A DNA stretch of 64,000 bases from Natrinema gari JCM 14663. Its GTDB lineage: Archaea > Halobacteriota > Halobacteria > Halobacteriales > Natrialbaceae. The notes under the pieces are model-generated. The model saw only the letters and a program-made list of their open reading frames with translations, was not told the DNA's origin and did not search any database. The position numbers were made by a program, and so were the translations under genes. Position 1 is the stretch's first letter, and every line of letters begins with the position of its first letter. The stretch is from assembly GCF_000337175.1 (NCBI RefSeq), contig NZ_AOIJ01000033.1:1-64000 (forward strand), read 5' to 3'. Shown piece by piece: positions 8,683-18,139 of this stretch.

Positions 8683-9270
8683 ATGTACGTTCGGGACGCG
8701 AAAAACAGGGAAGAGGTCTGGCTGCTGGATCACATCGAGTCGATGGGGCTCGACGAGACGGCGTTTCGCTCCCGTGACTACGTCATTGCGATCGACGAGG
8801 AGTCCGGCGAGAAGGCCGGCTTCGGTCGCATCCGCATCCACAAAACCGACGCGGACTCGGGAGCCGTCTGCGAACTGACTAGCATCGGGGTCCTCGAGCG
8901 GTGGCGCGGGCAGGGCGTCGGGGCCCACATCGTCGAACGGCTCGTGGAGTACGCCAGCGACGAGGGGTTCGAAACCGTCTACGTCCTGACCGGCGACGGG
9001 GCCTACCTCGCTCAGTTCGGCTTCCAGCGGATCGAGGAGGCCGATCTGCCGGCGGTCCTCCAGGACCGACTCGCGGACAAGCGCGAGGGGATCGATCCCG
9101 ACGCAGTGCCCCTGGCGATCGATGTCGCGGAGTTCCGAATGCCGGATCGGCTTCGGGAGGCGTTCAAGCACGCCCCCGAGGGGCGCGACGAGGCCGACGA
9201 CACGGAGTCCCCCGAGGACTTCGGTATCGATCCGGACTCGGCGACGTACAAGTACGATACGGGGCAGTAG
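8683..9270 (+). CDS. GNAT family N-acetyltransferase
   Basis: A 195-aa acetyltransferase of the GCN5-related fold. The acetyl-CoA loop is ERWRGQGVGAHIVERL (R/Q-x-x-G-x-G/A type), preceded by the beta4 strand VCELTSIGVL and followed by TVYVLTGDGAYLAQFGFQRI, the typical tyrosine-containing end of the fold. An acidic tail of about 40 residues follows. It transfers acetyl from acetyl-CoA to an amine; the substrate is unknown. The start is set by MYVRDAKNREE and an AT-rich stretch about 30 bases upstream. Confidence 0.9.
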   Translation: MYVRDAKNREEVWLLDHIESMGLDETAFRSRDYVIAIDEESGEKAGFGRIRIHKTDADSGAVCELTSIGVLERWRGQGVGAHIVERLVEYASDEGFETVYVLTGDGAYLAQFGFQRIEEADLPAVLQDRLADKREGIDPDAVPLAIDVAEFRMPDRLREAFKHAPEGRDEADDTESPEDFGIDPDSATYKYDTGQ

Positions 9271-9303
9271 ATGACGGCGATAGGGCCGCCCGTCCGTCCT
9301 GCC

Positions 9304-9552
9304 TTACCGGTTCGATCCCGATCCGGCGGGGCGCTCGTCGAAGCCGTATCGGAACGCGACCCAGGCGATCCCGGAGAGGAACAGCATCGGCGGGAGGACG
9401 GCGAACGCCCACAACGGGTCCAGTCCCCAGCGGAGCAAGAGTCCGAGGGTCACCACTCCGACTGCGAGCAACGGCGCGACGTACCGGGCCGCTCGACGCC
9501 GATCGCCCGTCCCGTCGCTCGACAGCGGCGACCCCGATGGCTCGCTGGACAT
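9304..9552 (-). CDS. Small two-helix membrane protein
   Basis: An 82-aa protein with a polar Ser/Gly/Asp-rich N-terminus, then two hydrophobic helices (about 29-46 and 50-68) separated by a short turn, and a charged tail. The start at 9552 (MSSEPSGS) is chosen; an extension to 9606 would overlap the divergent gene's promoter. It lies convergent to the GNAT gene. No family is recognised. Confidence 0.55.
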   Translation of the reverse strand: MSSEPSGSPLSSDGTGDRRRAARYVAPLLAVGVVTLGLLLRWGLDPLWAFAVLPPMLFLSGIAWVAFRYGFDERPAGSGSNR

Positions 9553-9608
9553 GTTCGAGCCGTCGACGCCGTGAGAAATAAGCGATTGTGGCGATTCCGA
9601 ACACACTC

Positions 9609-9962
9609 ATGACCGCGAACCGCTCCGATTCGGCGGCCGACGGCAGCGATTCCGACACCGACGGGTCAGACGATGGCGCTCCCGCCGCGGACGAAGCCGT
9701 TCCCGTCTGGCTCGTCGAGCGAACGTACGGCGACGACGAACTCAATCTCATCATCCTCGTCTACGCGACCGAGGACGGCCGGCGATATCACCGCCGGGAG
9801 CGCGCGCTGACCAGCTTTACCGGCCCCACTCGAGAGACGACGGCCGGACTCCGCGTCCCGCCCGACGCGCTCGGGAGCGTCGACGATCCGGCGACGCGGG
9901 AGCGCTATGCCGAGGAAGCGTCGCGGATGGCACGGCAACACGACCCTGCCGACAGCGTTTGA
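9609..9962 (+). CDS. Conserved-looking haloarchaeal hypothetical protein
   Basis: A 117-aa acidic protein with a disordered Ser/Asp N-terminus (about 1-28) and a compact middle segment beginning PVWLVERTYGDDELNLIILVYAT and continuing YHRRERALTSFTG. There are no transmembrane helices, cysteines or known motifs. Codon use and acidity look normal. It is transcribed divergently from the small membrane protein gene with only 56 bases between starts. Function unknown. Confidence 0.6.
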   Translation: MTANRSDSAADGSDSDTDGSDDGAPAADEAVPVWLVERTYGDDELNLIILVYATEDGRRYHRRERALTSFTGPTRETTAGLRVPPDALGSVDDPATRERYAEEASRMARQHDPADSV

Positions 9963-10050
9963 GGCGACGGGGGTCGTGAGTCGACGACGCGACCGCGAAG
10001 CTTGACGTGTTCATCAAAGTTGAAGCCCCGCCCGACCCACGATAATCATA

Positions 10051-11733
10051 ATGTTCGACCCCGACGAACTCGAGGAGATCCGTGCCAACAAGGCGTCGTG
10101 GCACGAGGCGGAAGTCGAACCGGTCCTCGATCGGTTCGGCGAGCGCAAGGAAACGTTCACGACCGATACGGGCGGTCAGGAGGTCGATCGGCTCTACACA
10201 CCCGACGACGTCGGCGATCTCGACTACGAGGAGGATCTGGGGAATCCGGGCGAGCCGCCGTACACGCGCGGCGTCTACTCGACGGGCTACCGCGGTCGGC
10301 TCTGGACGATGCGCCAGTACGCCGGGTTCTCGACGCCGGCGGACACCAACGAGCGCTACCACTACCTGCTCGACGAGGGACAGACCGGGCTCTCGATGGC
10401 GTTCGACCTGCCGACGCAGATGGGGTACGACTCGGACGCCGCCATGGCCGCCGGCGAGGTGGGGAAAGCCGGCGTGGCGATCGACTCGCTTGCCGACATG
10501 GAGACCGTCTTCGACGGCATTCCGTTAGACGAGGTCTCGACGTCGATGACGATCAACGCACCCGCGTCGGTGCTGCTGGCGATGTACATTGCGGTGGGGG
10601 ACCAGCAGGGGGTCGACCGCTCGAAGCTTCGCGGGACGATTCAAAACGATATCCTGAAAGAGTATATCGCGCGCAACACGTACATCTACCCGCCGGAGCC
10701 GTCGATGCGAATCATCACGGACATCTTCGAGTTCTGTGCCGAGGAAACGCCGAAGTTCAACACCATCTCCATCTCGGGCTATCACATCCGCGAGGCCGGG
10801 TCCACGGCCGCCCAGGAACTCGCGTTTACGCTCGGTAACGGGATCGAGTACGTCGAAACGGCGATCGAGGCCGGTCTCGACGTCGACGAGTTCGCGCCCC
10901 AACTCTCCTTTTTCTTCAACGGCCACAACAACATCTTCGAGGAGGTCGCGAAGTTCCGCGCGGCCCGCCGGATGTGGCACGACATCATCGAGGAGCGCTT
11001 CGACCCGGACGACCCCAAGTCCAAACAGCTCAAGTTCCACACCCAGACCGCGGGCTCGATGCTGACCGCCCAGCAGATCGAGAACAACGTCGTCCGCGTC
11101 GCCTACCAGGCGCTGGCGGCAGTGCTCGGGGGGACGCAGAGCCTCCACACCAACGGCAAGGACGAAGCGCTTGCCCTGCCGACCGAGGAATCCGTCCGGA
11201 CGGCGCTGCGAACCCAGCAGATCCTCGCCCACGAGTCCGGCGCGGCCGACACCATCGACCCGCTGGCGGGCAGCTACTACGTCGAATCGCTGACCGACGA
11301 CGTCGAGGAAGAGGCCTACGAGATCATGGCCGAGGTCGACGACCGCGGCGGCATGCTCGAGGCCGTCGAGCAACAGTGGGTCCAGCGCCAGATCCAGGAC
11401 ACGGCGTTCGACCGCCAGCGGGAGATCGAGGAGAAAGAGCGGATCATCGTCGGCGTCAACGAGTTCGAAGTCGACGAGGACCCCGAAATGGACGTCGAGG
11501 AGGTCACCGAGGAGGACCAACAGCGCAAGATCGACGGTCTCGAGGAAACCCGCGCGGAGCGCGACGACGAAGCGGTCGACACGGCCCTCGAGGCGCTTCG
11601 CGACGCGGCACGGAGCGACCGGAACCTGATGCCGTATATCATCGACGCGGTCAAAGCGTACGCGACGGTCGGCGAGATCTGTAACGTCATGCGCGACGAG
11701 TTCGGCGAGTATCAGCCGGGCAGCGCGATGTAG
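10051..11733 (+). CDS. mcmA1: Methylmalonyl-CoA mutase, large (catalytic) subunit
   Basis: A 560-aa protein spanning the substrate-binding TIM-barrel of methylmalonyl-CoA mutase. Recognisable blocks are YTRGVY, the [14 protein letters not shown] segment, [45 protein letters not shown] and [15 protein letters not shown]. The DxHxxG cobalamin-binding domain is absent, as expected for the split archaeal enzyme, whose B12 subunit is encoded separately and is not in this window. The enzyme interconverts (R)-methylmalonyl-CoA and succinyl-CoA in propionyl-CoA metabolism. The epimerase gene lies 383 bases downstream. Confidence 0.97.
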   Translation: MFDPDELEEIRANKASWHEAEVEPVLDRFGERKETFTTDTGGQEVDRLYTPDDVGDLDYEEDLGNPGEPPYTRGVYSTGYRGRLWTMRQYAGFSTPADTNERYHYLLDEGQTGLSMAFDLPTQMGYDSDAAMAAGEVGKAGVAIDSLADMETVFDGIPLDEVSTSMTINAPASVLLAMYIAVGDQQGVDRSKLRGTIQNDILKEYIARNTYIYPPEPSMRIITDIFEFCAEETPKFNTISISGYHIREAGSTAAQELAFTLGNGIEYVETAIEAGLDVDEFAPQLSFFFNGHNNIFEEVAKFRAARRMWHDIIEERFDPDDPKSKQLKFHTQTAGSMLTAQQIENNVVRVAYQALAAVLGGTQSLHTNGKDEALALPTEESVRTALRTQQILAHESGAADTIDPLAGSYYVESLTDDVEEEAYEIMAEVDDRGGMLEAVEQQWVQRQIQDTAFDRQREIEEKERIIVGVNEFEVDEDPEMDVEEVTEEDQQRKIDGLEETRAERDDEAVDTALEALRDAARSDRNLMPYIIDAVKAYATVGEICNVMRDEFGEYQPGSAM

Positions 11734-11837
11734 GCGCTCGGGGGCCGAACTCGAGCCGAAATCGGGTTCTCGCAAATAACGCGCTGCTACCCGGTCAGAG
11801 ACCGCTCCCGGCGGCTCCGTGGCCAGTCATGGAGAAT

Positions 11838-11943
11838 CGTGCCGCCGGGCGAGAGCGACTCCCTCTCGAGCCCCGACACGGACGATGGCGGTGCTGCCAC
11901 GGCGGACGACCAAGCGGACGAGAACGCGTCGACCGACGAGTAA
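11838..11943 (+). other. Short acidic reading frame, possible gene-end relic
   Basis: Within the 383-base gap between the mutase and epimerase genes, one frame reads VPPGESDSLSSPDTDD and ends in a very acidic tail (DDQADENASTDE) before a TAA at 11941-11943. This looks like the disordered C-terminus of a haloarchaeal protein with no body attached. It could be a 34-codon GTG-started ORF or the relic of a deleted gene. Nothing else is seen in the gap. Confidence 0.3.
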
Positions 11944-12116
11944 CGACGGTTCCCGACCGCGAACCGAAACACGAACACGCGCGATCGCGCCGACGGCCGT
12001 TTTTCATCCTGACGGACGTCCCGTCGGGAGTCCGGTGTTGCCGTGCACGCTGCTCGAGGCGGGGACCTCACGAAAAATCACAACAGTAACACGGCCATCG
12101 ACCGGAGTACAGGCCG

Positions 12117-12500
12117 ATGCACTTCGATCACGCCGGCATCGCGACCGACGATGCACAGGGACTCGCAACGCTGTACGGCGACCTCTTCGGCCTCGAGATC
12201 GCCCACGAGGAGGAGTTCGATGGCATGCGCGTCGTCTTCCTCGACTGTGGTGACGGGTACTTCGAACTGCTCGAGCCCCTCGAGGAAGGGACGATCGCGC
12301 GCTATCTCGAGGACAACGGGGCGGGCATCCACCACCTCGCGCTCGCGACCGACGACATCGATGGTGCCCTCGAAACGGCCCGCGACCACGGCGTGGCGCT
12401 GATCGACGCGGAGCCGCGGCCGGGCGCGTGGGGGCACTCGGTGGCGTTCCTCCATCCGACGGACACGGGCGGCATCCTGATCGAACTCGTCGAACACTGA
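12117..12500 (+). CDS. mce: Methylmalonyl-CoA epimerase
   Basis: A 127-aa protein of the vicinal-oxygen-chelate (glyoxalase/bleomycin) fold made of two paired beta-alpha-beta-beta-beta modules. Metal ligands are visible at the family positions: His in MHFDHAGIA, His in GAGIHHLALAT, and Glu in ILIELVEH at the C-terminus. The motif LLEPLEEGT is typical of the epimerase. It converts (S)- to (R)-methylmalonyl-CoA, feeding the mutase encoded just upstream on the same strand. Confidence 0.95.
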   Translation: MHFDHAGIATDDAQGLATLYGDLFGLEIAHEEEFDGMRVVFLDCGDGYFELLEPLEEGTIARYLEDNGAGIHHLALATDDIDGALETARDHGVALIDAEPRPGAWGHSVAFLHPTDTGGILIELVEH

Positions 12501-12509
12501 CGGCGGTGG

Positions 12510-13442
12510 CTACTCAGCCGCCGGCGACTCGGTCGTTGTGAGCCGTCGCGTCTCGTCGCGGTGTTCGTGGCGGACCGCGACGGTGTCGGGATACCGCCCC
12601 TCGAGATCGATCCGCGCATCGTAGCCGACGATCCCGAGACAGTCGATGCAGGTGGCTGCCGGTTGGGTGCCGACAGCGACGGTGACCGCGAGGAGATCGC
12701 GGTCCGCGTCGTAGGTCGCCTCGGTGAGCGAGAGGTCGTGACAGGGCGTCGGCGTTCCGAGAGCGCCCGCGATGACGACGCGTTCGGCGGTGAATTCGAC
12801 GGTGGCTCGCTCGCGGTCCGTTCGCCCCGCACACTCGCCCTCGCCGACAGCGAGCGATGCGTCGACGACGTCGGGGTCCGGACAGGGGATCGTCGTCGAA
12901 CTCGACGCTGTCTCGATGCCGGTCCCGCGGAGCGTGATGGTTGTTCGGGAGCGGAGACAGTCGAACGGCCGCCGGCTGACGCCGTCGGTAACGGTCGACT
13001 CGCTCGTGCCGTCATCGCCGCTGGTCGTGACGGTAATCGCGTACGACCGCGGCTCGATGAGGGAAAGCACGAGCCTCTCCCCCGCCGGGAGCTCGAACTC
13101 GTGCTCGAGCAGTGCGTCGTCGCCGCTGTCGGCCGTGCTATCGGCTCCGTCGTCCCCGTGCCCCTGGTCGGTCGTGATCGTAACGGAGACCGTTCGGTCC
13201 CGGTCGCCTTCGTTGCGGAGTGTGAGTTCGTGCGGCGGATGCGCGCCGAGAAACGGGACATCGTCGGGATCGCCGACCGTGATCGCGTCGTCCGATTCCG
13301 ATTCGGCGACGTCCCGGTCGGTATCGCCGCTCGAGTCGGTCCCGGGGTGGATCGTCCGGAATCGGTCGACCGTCGAACCCGTACAGCCGGCCAGTCCACA
13401 GACCGCGCCGGTGGTGCCGGCGAGGAGGTCTCGTCGTCGCAT
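12510..13442 (-). CDS. Tat-exported lipoprotein of unknown function
   Basis: A 310-aa protein beginning MRRRDLLAGTTGAVCGLAGC: a twin-arginine motif followed by a hydrophobic stretch and an LAGC lipobox, so it is predicted to be exported by Tat and lipid-anchored outside the membrane. After an acidic Ser/Asp linker it has beta-rich segments such as HELTLRNEGDRDRTVSVTI, suggesting Ig-like or cupredoxin-like sheets, and several cysteines in the second half that could form disulphides. I do not recognise a catalytic motif. The start at 13442 is preferred because it places the RR motif at the N-terminus. Confidence 0.75.
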   Translation of the reverse strand: MRRRDLLAGTTGAVCGLAGCTGSTVDRFRTIHPGTDSSGDTDRDVAESESDDAITVGDPDDVPFLGAHPPHELTLRNEGDRDRTVSVTITTDQGHGDDGADSTADSGDDALLEHEFELPAGERLVLSLIEPRSYAITVTTSGDDGTSESTVTDGVSRRPFDCLRSRTTITLRGTGIETASSSTTIPCPDPDVVDASLAVGEGECAGRTDRERATVEFTAERVVIAGALGTPTPCHDLSLTEATYDADRDLLAVTVAVGTQPAATCIDCLGIVGYDARIDLEGRYPDTVAVRHEHRDETRRLTTTESPAAE

Positions 13443-13743
13443 ACGCGCTCCCACCACGATACGGAATAAACACTTTTGTCAGGAACGCGAACCTGTCCGC
13501 CGTCGGGAGTGTCAGTGGGTACGGGACGTGGCCGTCACGACGTCGTCGAATCCGGTTCGAGCGGGCCCGCGAGGCCGATCGAAGCAGTGGCGACACGATG
13601 TGCCCGCACCCGGGGACGCTTTCGCCGACCACTGCGGTAGGGCAGGGCTCGCTGTCCCCCAGTTGGGCCGAACCTGGGATGCCGGGGATAGGCCACTTGA
13701 TCGCGCCCGCGATCCGACCGTGGGCTCCGATCGGTACGGCGCG
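13443..13743. other. Intergenic region, nothing recognised
   Basis: About 300 bases between two minus-strand genes. I see no RNA gene, repeat or frame with a haloarchaeal protein composition. The segment just above 13442 holds a moderately AT-rich stretch (GGAATAAACACTTTTG) that can act as the promoter of the lipoprotein gene. Confidence 0.4.
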
Positions 13744-14382
13744 TCAGCCGAAGTTCTCGATCAACGCCTCGTCGGAATCGCCGCCGGCGTCGTCGATCGC
13801 CTCGGCGACGAACGTGACGAAGCCGTCGAAGCCGAACGCGTAGATCTGTCCGTCCTTGCGGTGCGTCGCGATCGCATCGGCCAGTTCGTCGTCGGCGTCC
13901 TCCCCGACGGTGACGACCGTCGCGCCCGCATCCGCGAGCGCCTCGAGACGCTCGGTGTGGGCGGGTTCGTCGGCCTGATAGATCACCACGGCGTCGTGGC
14001 CCGTGTCCTGGGCGGCTTCGGCAACGGCGATCGAAGGGCCGATACCCGGGCCGCCAGCGGCCGCCACGATATCGTCCTCGCCCTCGTAGGTGATCTGCCC
14101 GAACGGTCCCTCAACGTGTACGGTCTCGCCGCCCTCGAGATCCGCGAGCCACGGCGAGAGGTCGCCGTCGGGATCGATGCCCACGGTGAGTTCGAACGTC
14201 TCGCCGACGGACGGTGACGAGAGCGTATAGTGACGCGAGATCGCCTCATCGTCGGGTGCCGCTCGGAGCAAGACGAACTGTCCCGGCAAGGCATCGAACC
14301 CGTCGGGCGTCTCGAGTTCGAGCGTGACCGTATCGGGACCGACTTCACTGACCGATTCGACGGTGACTGGTGTCCCTTCCAT
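13744..14382 (-). CDS. Ferredoxin-NADP reductase-like FAD/NAD(P)-binding protein
   Basis: A 212-aa flavoprotein reductase of the FNR-like fold. The FAD-binding barrel contains the RHYTLSSPSVG segment, equivalent to the RxYS motif, after PGQFVLLRA. The nucleotide-binding half starts with AAAGGPGIGPSIAVAEAA, a typical dinucleotide loop. It probably moves electrons between NAD(P)H and a ferredoxin or another small carrier. It is divergent from the 2-oxoacid:ferredoxin oxidoreductase genes, so a shared redox role is plausible but only inferred. Confidence 0.88.
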   Translation of the reverse strand: MEGTPVTVESVSEVGPDTVTLELETPDGFDALPGQFVLLRAAPDDEAISRHYTLSSPSVGETFELTVGIDPDGDLSPWLADLEGGETVHVEGPFGQITYEGEDDIVAAAGGPGIGPSIAVAEAAQDTGHDAVVIYQADEPAHTERLEALADAGATVVTVGEDADDELADAIATHRKDGQIYAFGFDGFVTFVAEAIDDAGGDSDEALIENFG

Positions 14383-14626
14383 ATCGAAGCCGTTCGGCGG
14401 CTGATTGAAAAGACGTTCCGTTCCGTCGACGACGTGGTTCGACGGCCCGTAGGGCAGACGCCCGTGAAAACGACGGTGGGGAACCGCCGGGGTCGCTCTC
14501 CGGTATCGGTTGCCGTCCCGCGGTACGCCTCTCGCCGAGATTCATACCGATTAGTATGGAATAATTTGTGCTATCAAACAGATCACGCGTCGTTACACTC
14601 ATCCGGGTGGGGTTTCAGAAGCCTTT

Positions 14627-14634
14627 TCATTTAT
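14627..14634 (+). promoter_or_regulatory. TATA box of korAB
   Basis: The AT-rich CATTTATG lies 23-30 bases before the ATG at 14657. An in-frame ATG at 14633 falls inside this element and therefore cannot be the start of a leaderless transcript. Confidence 0.55.
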
Positions 14635-14656
14635 GGGGGGCAAGGCCCATCATAAC

Positions 14657-16411
14657 ATGGCTGAGGACCTCAACTGGGCGGTTGGAGGCGAGGCCGGGGA
14701 CGGAATCGACTCCACGGGCAAAATTTTCGCTCAGGCACTCGCCCGAGCCGGACGGCACGTATTCACCTCGAAAGACTTCGCATCACGGATCCGCGGGGGG
14801 TACACGGCCTACAAGATTCGGACCTCCGTGGACAAGGTCCAGAGCGTCGTCGACCGACTCGACATTCTGGTCGCGCTCACCCAGCGGACGATCGACGAGA
14901 ACCTGGACGAACTCCACGAGGGCAGCGCCATCATCTACGACGGCGAGCGCTCCTGGGAAGCCGAGATTCCCGACGAGATGACCGCCGTGGATGTCCCCCT
15001 GAAGTCGCTGGCCGAGGAGGCCGGCGGCGCGATCATGCGCAACATCGTCGCGCTCGGTGCCGCGTGTGAGATCACCGGCTTCGACGTCGAATACCTCGAC
15101 GAAGCCCTCGAGAAGCGCTTCGGCGGCAAGGGCTCGAAGATCGTCGAGAACAACAAGGCGGCGGCCCGCGCCGGCCAGGAGTACGTTCGGGAAAATTACG
15201 ATCTGGACCACCTCGGCTACAACATCGAGACGACCGACAACGATTACGTCCTGCTCAACGGCAACGAGGCGATCGGGATGGGCGCACTCGCTGCCGGCTG
15301 TCGGTTCTACGCCGGCTACCCGATCACGCCCGCGACGTCGATCATGGAGTATCTGACGGAGCGTATCGAGGACTACGGCGGGCACGTCGTTCAGGCGGAA
15401 GACGAACTCTCGGCCATCAACATGTCGCTCGGAGCCGCACGTGCCGGAGCACGATCGATGACCGCGACATCCGGGGCCGGCGTCGACCTCATGACTGAGA
15501 CCTTCGGTCTGGTCGCGACCAGCGAGACGCCGCTGGTCATCGCCGACGTACAGCGCTCGGGCCCCTCGACGGGGATGCCGACGAAGCAGGAACAGGGCGA
15601 TCTGAATATGGCGCTGTACGGCGGTCACGGCGAGGTCCCCCGGTTCGTCGTCGCTCCCACGTCGATCACCGAGTGCTTCTGGAAGACCGTCGAGGCGTTC
15701 AACCTCGCGGAGAAGTACCAGACGCCGGTCTTCCTGATTTCGGATCTGGCGATGTCGGTCACCGAACAGACGTTCCCGCCCGAGGCCTTCGACATGGACG
15801 AGGTCGAGATCGATCGCGGCAAACTCGTCGACGAGGACGAGGTCGACGAGTGGCTCGACTCGCAGGGCCGGTTCCGCGCCCACGCCGTCACCGACGACGG
15901 CGTCAGTCCCCGCGCCATCCCCGGCACGACCGACGCCGCCCACATGTCCACCGGCCTCGAGCACGACGAGCTCGGCCGCCGGACGGAAGAAGAGGACGAG
16001 CGCGTCCATCAGGTCGACAAGCGAAACCGCAAGGTCGAGACCGCACGGGCCGAGGAGGACTGGGATTACCGCGAGTTCGGCGACGCCGACGCCGACAATC
16101 TCATCATCTCGTGGGGCTCGAACGAGGGCGCACTCGTCGAAGCGCTCGACTACCTCGAGGCGGACGGCATCGACGTGCGCGTCATTTCGGTGCCCTACAT
16201 CTTCCCGCGGCCGGACCTGACCGAGGAAATCGAGGCCGCCGACGACACGATCGTCGTGGAGTGTAACGCGACCGGGCAGTTCGCCGACGTGATCGAACAC
16301 GACGTGCTGACCCGCGTAAAGCGCATCAACAAGTACACGGGCGTCCGCTTCAAGGCGGACGAACTCGCGGACGACATCACCGAGAAACTCTCCGAGGAGG
16401 TACCAGCATAA
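14657..16411 (+). CDS. korA: 2-oxoacid:ferredoxin oxidoreductase, alpha subunit (probably 2-oxoglutarate type)
   Basis: A 584-aa fused gamma-alpha subunit. The N-terminal gamma domain starts GGEAGDGIDSTGKIFAQAL and includes RIRGGYTAYKIRTS. The alpha domain (from about residue 200) has the pyrimidine-binding YPITPATSIMEYL and the conserved ATSGAGVDLMTETFGL. The enzyme oxidatively decarboxylates a 2-oxoacid to acyl-CoA and CO2 with ferredoxin as acceptor. Haloarchaea carry pyruvate (Por) and 2-oxoglutarate (Kor) versions; size and N-terminus favour Kor, but substrate is not proven. The stop codon overlaps the beta-subunit ATG by one base. Confidence 0.92.
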   Translation: MAEDLNWAVGGEAGDGIDSTGKIFAQALARAGRHVFTSKDFASRIRGGYTAYKIRTSVDKVQSVVDRLDILVALTQRTIDENLDELHEGSAIIYDGERSWEAEIPDEMTAVDVPLKSLAEEAGGAIMRNIVALGAACEITGFDVEYLDEALEKRFGGKGSKIVENNKAAARAGQEYVRENYDLDHLGYNIETTDNDYVLLNGNEAIGMGALAAGCRFYAGYPITPATSIMEYLTERIEDYGGHVVQAEDELSAINMSLGAARAGARSMTATSGAGVDLMTETFGLVATSETPLVIADVQRSGPSTGMPTKQEQGDLNMALYGGHGEVPRFVVAPTSITECFWKTVEAFNLAEKYQTPVFLISDLAMSVTEQTFPPEAFDMDEVEIDRGKLVDEDEVDEWLDSQGRFRAHAVTDDGVSPRAIPGTTDAAHMSTGLEHDELGRRTEEEDERVHQVDKRNRKVETARAEEDWDYREFGDADADNLIISWGSNEGALVEALDYLEADGIDVRVISVPYIFPRPDLTEEIEAADDTIVVECNATGQFADVIEHDVLTRVKRINKYTGVRFKADELADDITEKLSEEVPA

Positions 16412-17277
16412 TGAGCTCCGACGTACGATTCACCGACTTCAAATCCGACAAGCAGCCGACGTGGTGTCCCGGATGCGGCGACTTCGGGACGATGAACGGC
16501 ATGATGAAAGCCCTCGCGAACACCGGCAACGATCCCGACAACACCTTCGTGGTGGCCGGGATCGGGTGTTCCGGCAAGATCGGGACCTACATGCACAGCT
16601 ACGCGCTGCACGGGGTCCACGGTCGCGCGCTCCCGGTCGGCACCGGCGTCAAAATGGCCCGTCCCGATATCGAGGTCATGGTCGCCGGTGGCGACGGCGA
16701 CGGCTACTCGATCGGAGCCGGTCACTTCGTCCACGCCGTCCGTCGGAACGTCGACATGACCTACTGCGTCATGGACAACCGCATCTACGGGCTGACCAAG
16801 GGACAGGCCTCGCCGACCTCGCGGTCGGACTTCGAGACCTCGACGACCCCCGAAGGACCCAAACAGCCGCCGGTCAACCCGCTTGCCCTCGCGCTCGCGT
16901 CGGGTGCCTCGTTCATCGCTCAGTCGTTCAGTTCCGACGCGATGCGACACGCCGAGATCGTCCAGAAGGCCATCGAACACGACGGCTTCGGCTTCGTCAA
17001 CGTCTTCAGTCCGTGTGTCACGTTCAACGACGTCGACACCTACGACTACTTCCGCGACAGCTTAGTCGACCTACAGGAAGACGAGGAACACGACCCGACC
17101 GACTACGAGGCAGCCAAAGAAGTCATCCTCGACGCCGACAAGGAGTATCAGGGCGTGATGTATCAGGACGAAAACTCCGTGCCGTACCACGAACAACACG
17201 GCGTCACCGAGGACATGTCCGAGATTCCGGACGGCGCGCCCGAGGACGCGATGGACCTCGTTCGCGAGTTCTACTAA
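16411..17277 (+). CDS. korB: 2-oxoacid:ferredoxin oxidoreductase, beta subunit
   Basis: A 288-aa thiamine-diphosphate-binding beta subunit. The N-terminus WCPGCGDFG carries a CxxC pair, and a further Cys is in GIGCSGKIGTY. The ThDP/Mg motif is GGDGDGYSIGAGHFVHAVRR followed by MDNRIYGLTKGQASPT. With the alpha subunit it forms the catalytic heterodimer and hands electrons to ferredoxin through the cofactor system of this short, haloarchaeal-type enzyme. Start and stop overlap with korA (TAATG), showing translational coupling. Confidence 0.95.
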   Translation: MSSDVRFTDFKSDKQPTWCPGCGDFGTMNGMMKALANTGNDPDNTFVVAGIGCSGKIGTYMHSYALHGVHGRALPVGTGVKMARPDIEVMVAGGDGDGYSIGAGHFVHAVRRNVDMTYCVMDNRIYGLTKGQASPTSRSDFETSTTPEGPKQPPVNPLALALASGASFIAQSFSSDAMRHAEIVQKAIEHDGFGFVNVFSPCVTFNDVDTYDYFRDSLVDLQEDEEHDPTDYEAAKEVILDADKEYQGVMYQDENSVPYHEQHGVTEDMSEIPDGAPEDAMDLVREFY

Positions 17278-17323
17278 CGCCGTTTCGGTGACGCTCGCCG
17301 CCCGTCGTCGGGCGACCCCCGAT

Positions 17324-17989
17324 TCAGGTATCGGCCGGGTGTTCGACCGATTCCATCAGTAGTTCGACGTTCGCCGACTCCTCGGTGAGACGCTTCGGAA
17401 GCACGCCGAGTAACACGAGCAGATCGTCCTCGTGATCGAACGACGCGAGTGTGAGCTCCACGTCGAGTGGCTCGCCATCGAGTTCGGACTCCCCGACGAA
17501 GCTGTCGACGTCCCGGCTCTCACCGAGGATCTCGAGCACGAACGACTCCTGATGCCGGATGTTGTCGACAGTGCCACGGTTGCTATCGACCCGGCCGAGG
17601 AACTCCTCGAGGAGTTCTTCGTTCGACATCTCGTCGAGCGGGTTGACCGACTGTCCGGCGACTTCCATTCCCGGGACCGAGACGGCGGTAAAGACGCTTC
17701 CCTCCCGCGTTTGGCCCCTGTATTCGACCGCCTTCGAATAGCTCGAGGTCCAGAGCGACGCTTCGAAGTCGCGCTCGATGCCGCCGATGCTCTCGGAGCG
17801 CTCCATCGTCCGCTGTTCGACCGCGCGTTCTTTGTATCCGGTCTCCGCGACCATCTCGTCGATCGGCGCGACGCGGTCGGCAGCGAACTCGAGCGGTTCG
17901 TTCCCAAGGACGAATCCGAGACAGCCGGCGGTCAGTGCGATCGTCCCGGTCGCACCCGCAGCGAGCAACGATCGTCGAGCGTGAGCCAT
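17324..17989 (-). CDS. DUF6517-type lipoprotein
   Basis: A 221-aa exported protein with a basic N-terminus and hydrophobic core (ARRSLLAAGATGTIALTAGC) ending in a lipobox cysteine, so a membrane-anchored lipoprotein on the outer face is expected. The body matches a haloarchaea-restricted family that I associate with DUF6517: AADRVAPIDEMVAETGYKER, an AVEYRG strand, a VPGMEVAGQSVNPLDEM segment and a C-terminal VLLGVLPKRL. There are no catalytic residues I can name. It is convergent with korB and separated by 46 bases. Confidence 0.75.
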   Translation of the reverse strand: MAHARRSLLAAGATGTIALTAGCLGFVLGNEPLEFAADRVAPIDEMVAETGYKERAVEQRTMERSESIGGIERDFEASLWTSSYSKAVEYRGQTREGSVFTAVSVPGMEVAGQSVNPLDEMSNEELLEEFLGRVDSNRGTVDNIRHQESFVLEILGESRDVDSFVGESELDGEPLDVELTLASFDHEDDLLVLLGVLPKRLTEESANVELLMESVEHPADT

Positions 17990-18139
17990 TATCCCATTAA
18001 TTCGAGGAGAATGGCATATTCCTTACGCAACCTTCAAATGTATAGACACTATTAGTGGACGTTCGTGACAATATAGTCATGTGAGTCGAGACCAGCAAAC
18101 ACATCAAGAGTTATCGGGGTCGGCCCCTCCCGTTTAGCT

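Noticed and set aside
14633-14656. An upstream in-frame ATG for korA
   Set aside because: It lies inside the probable TATA box, and the eight extra residues do not match the family N-terminus.
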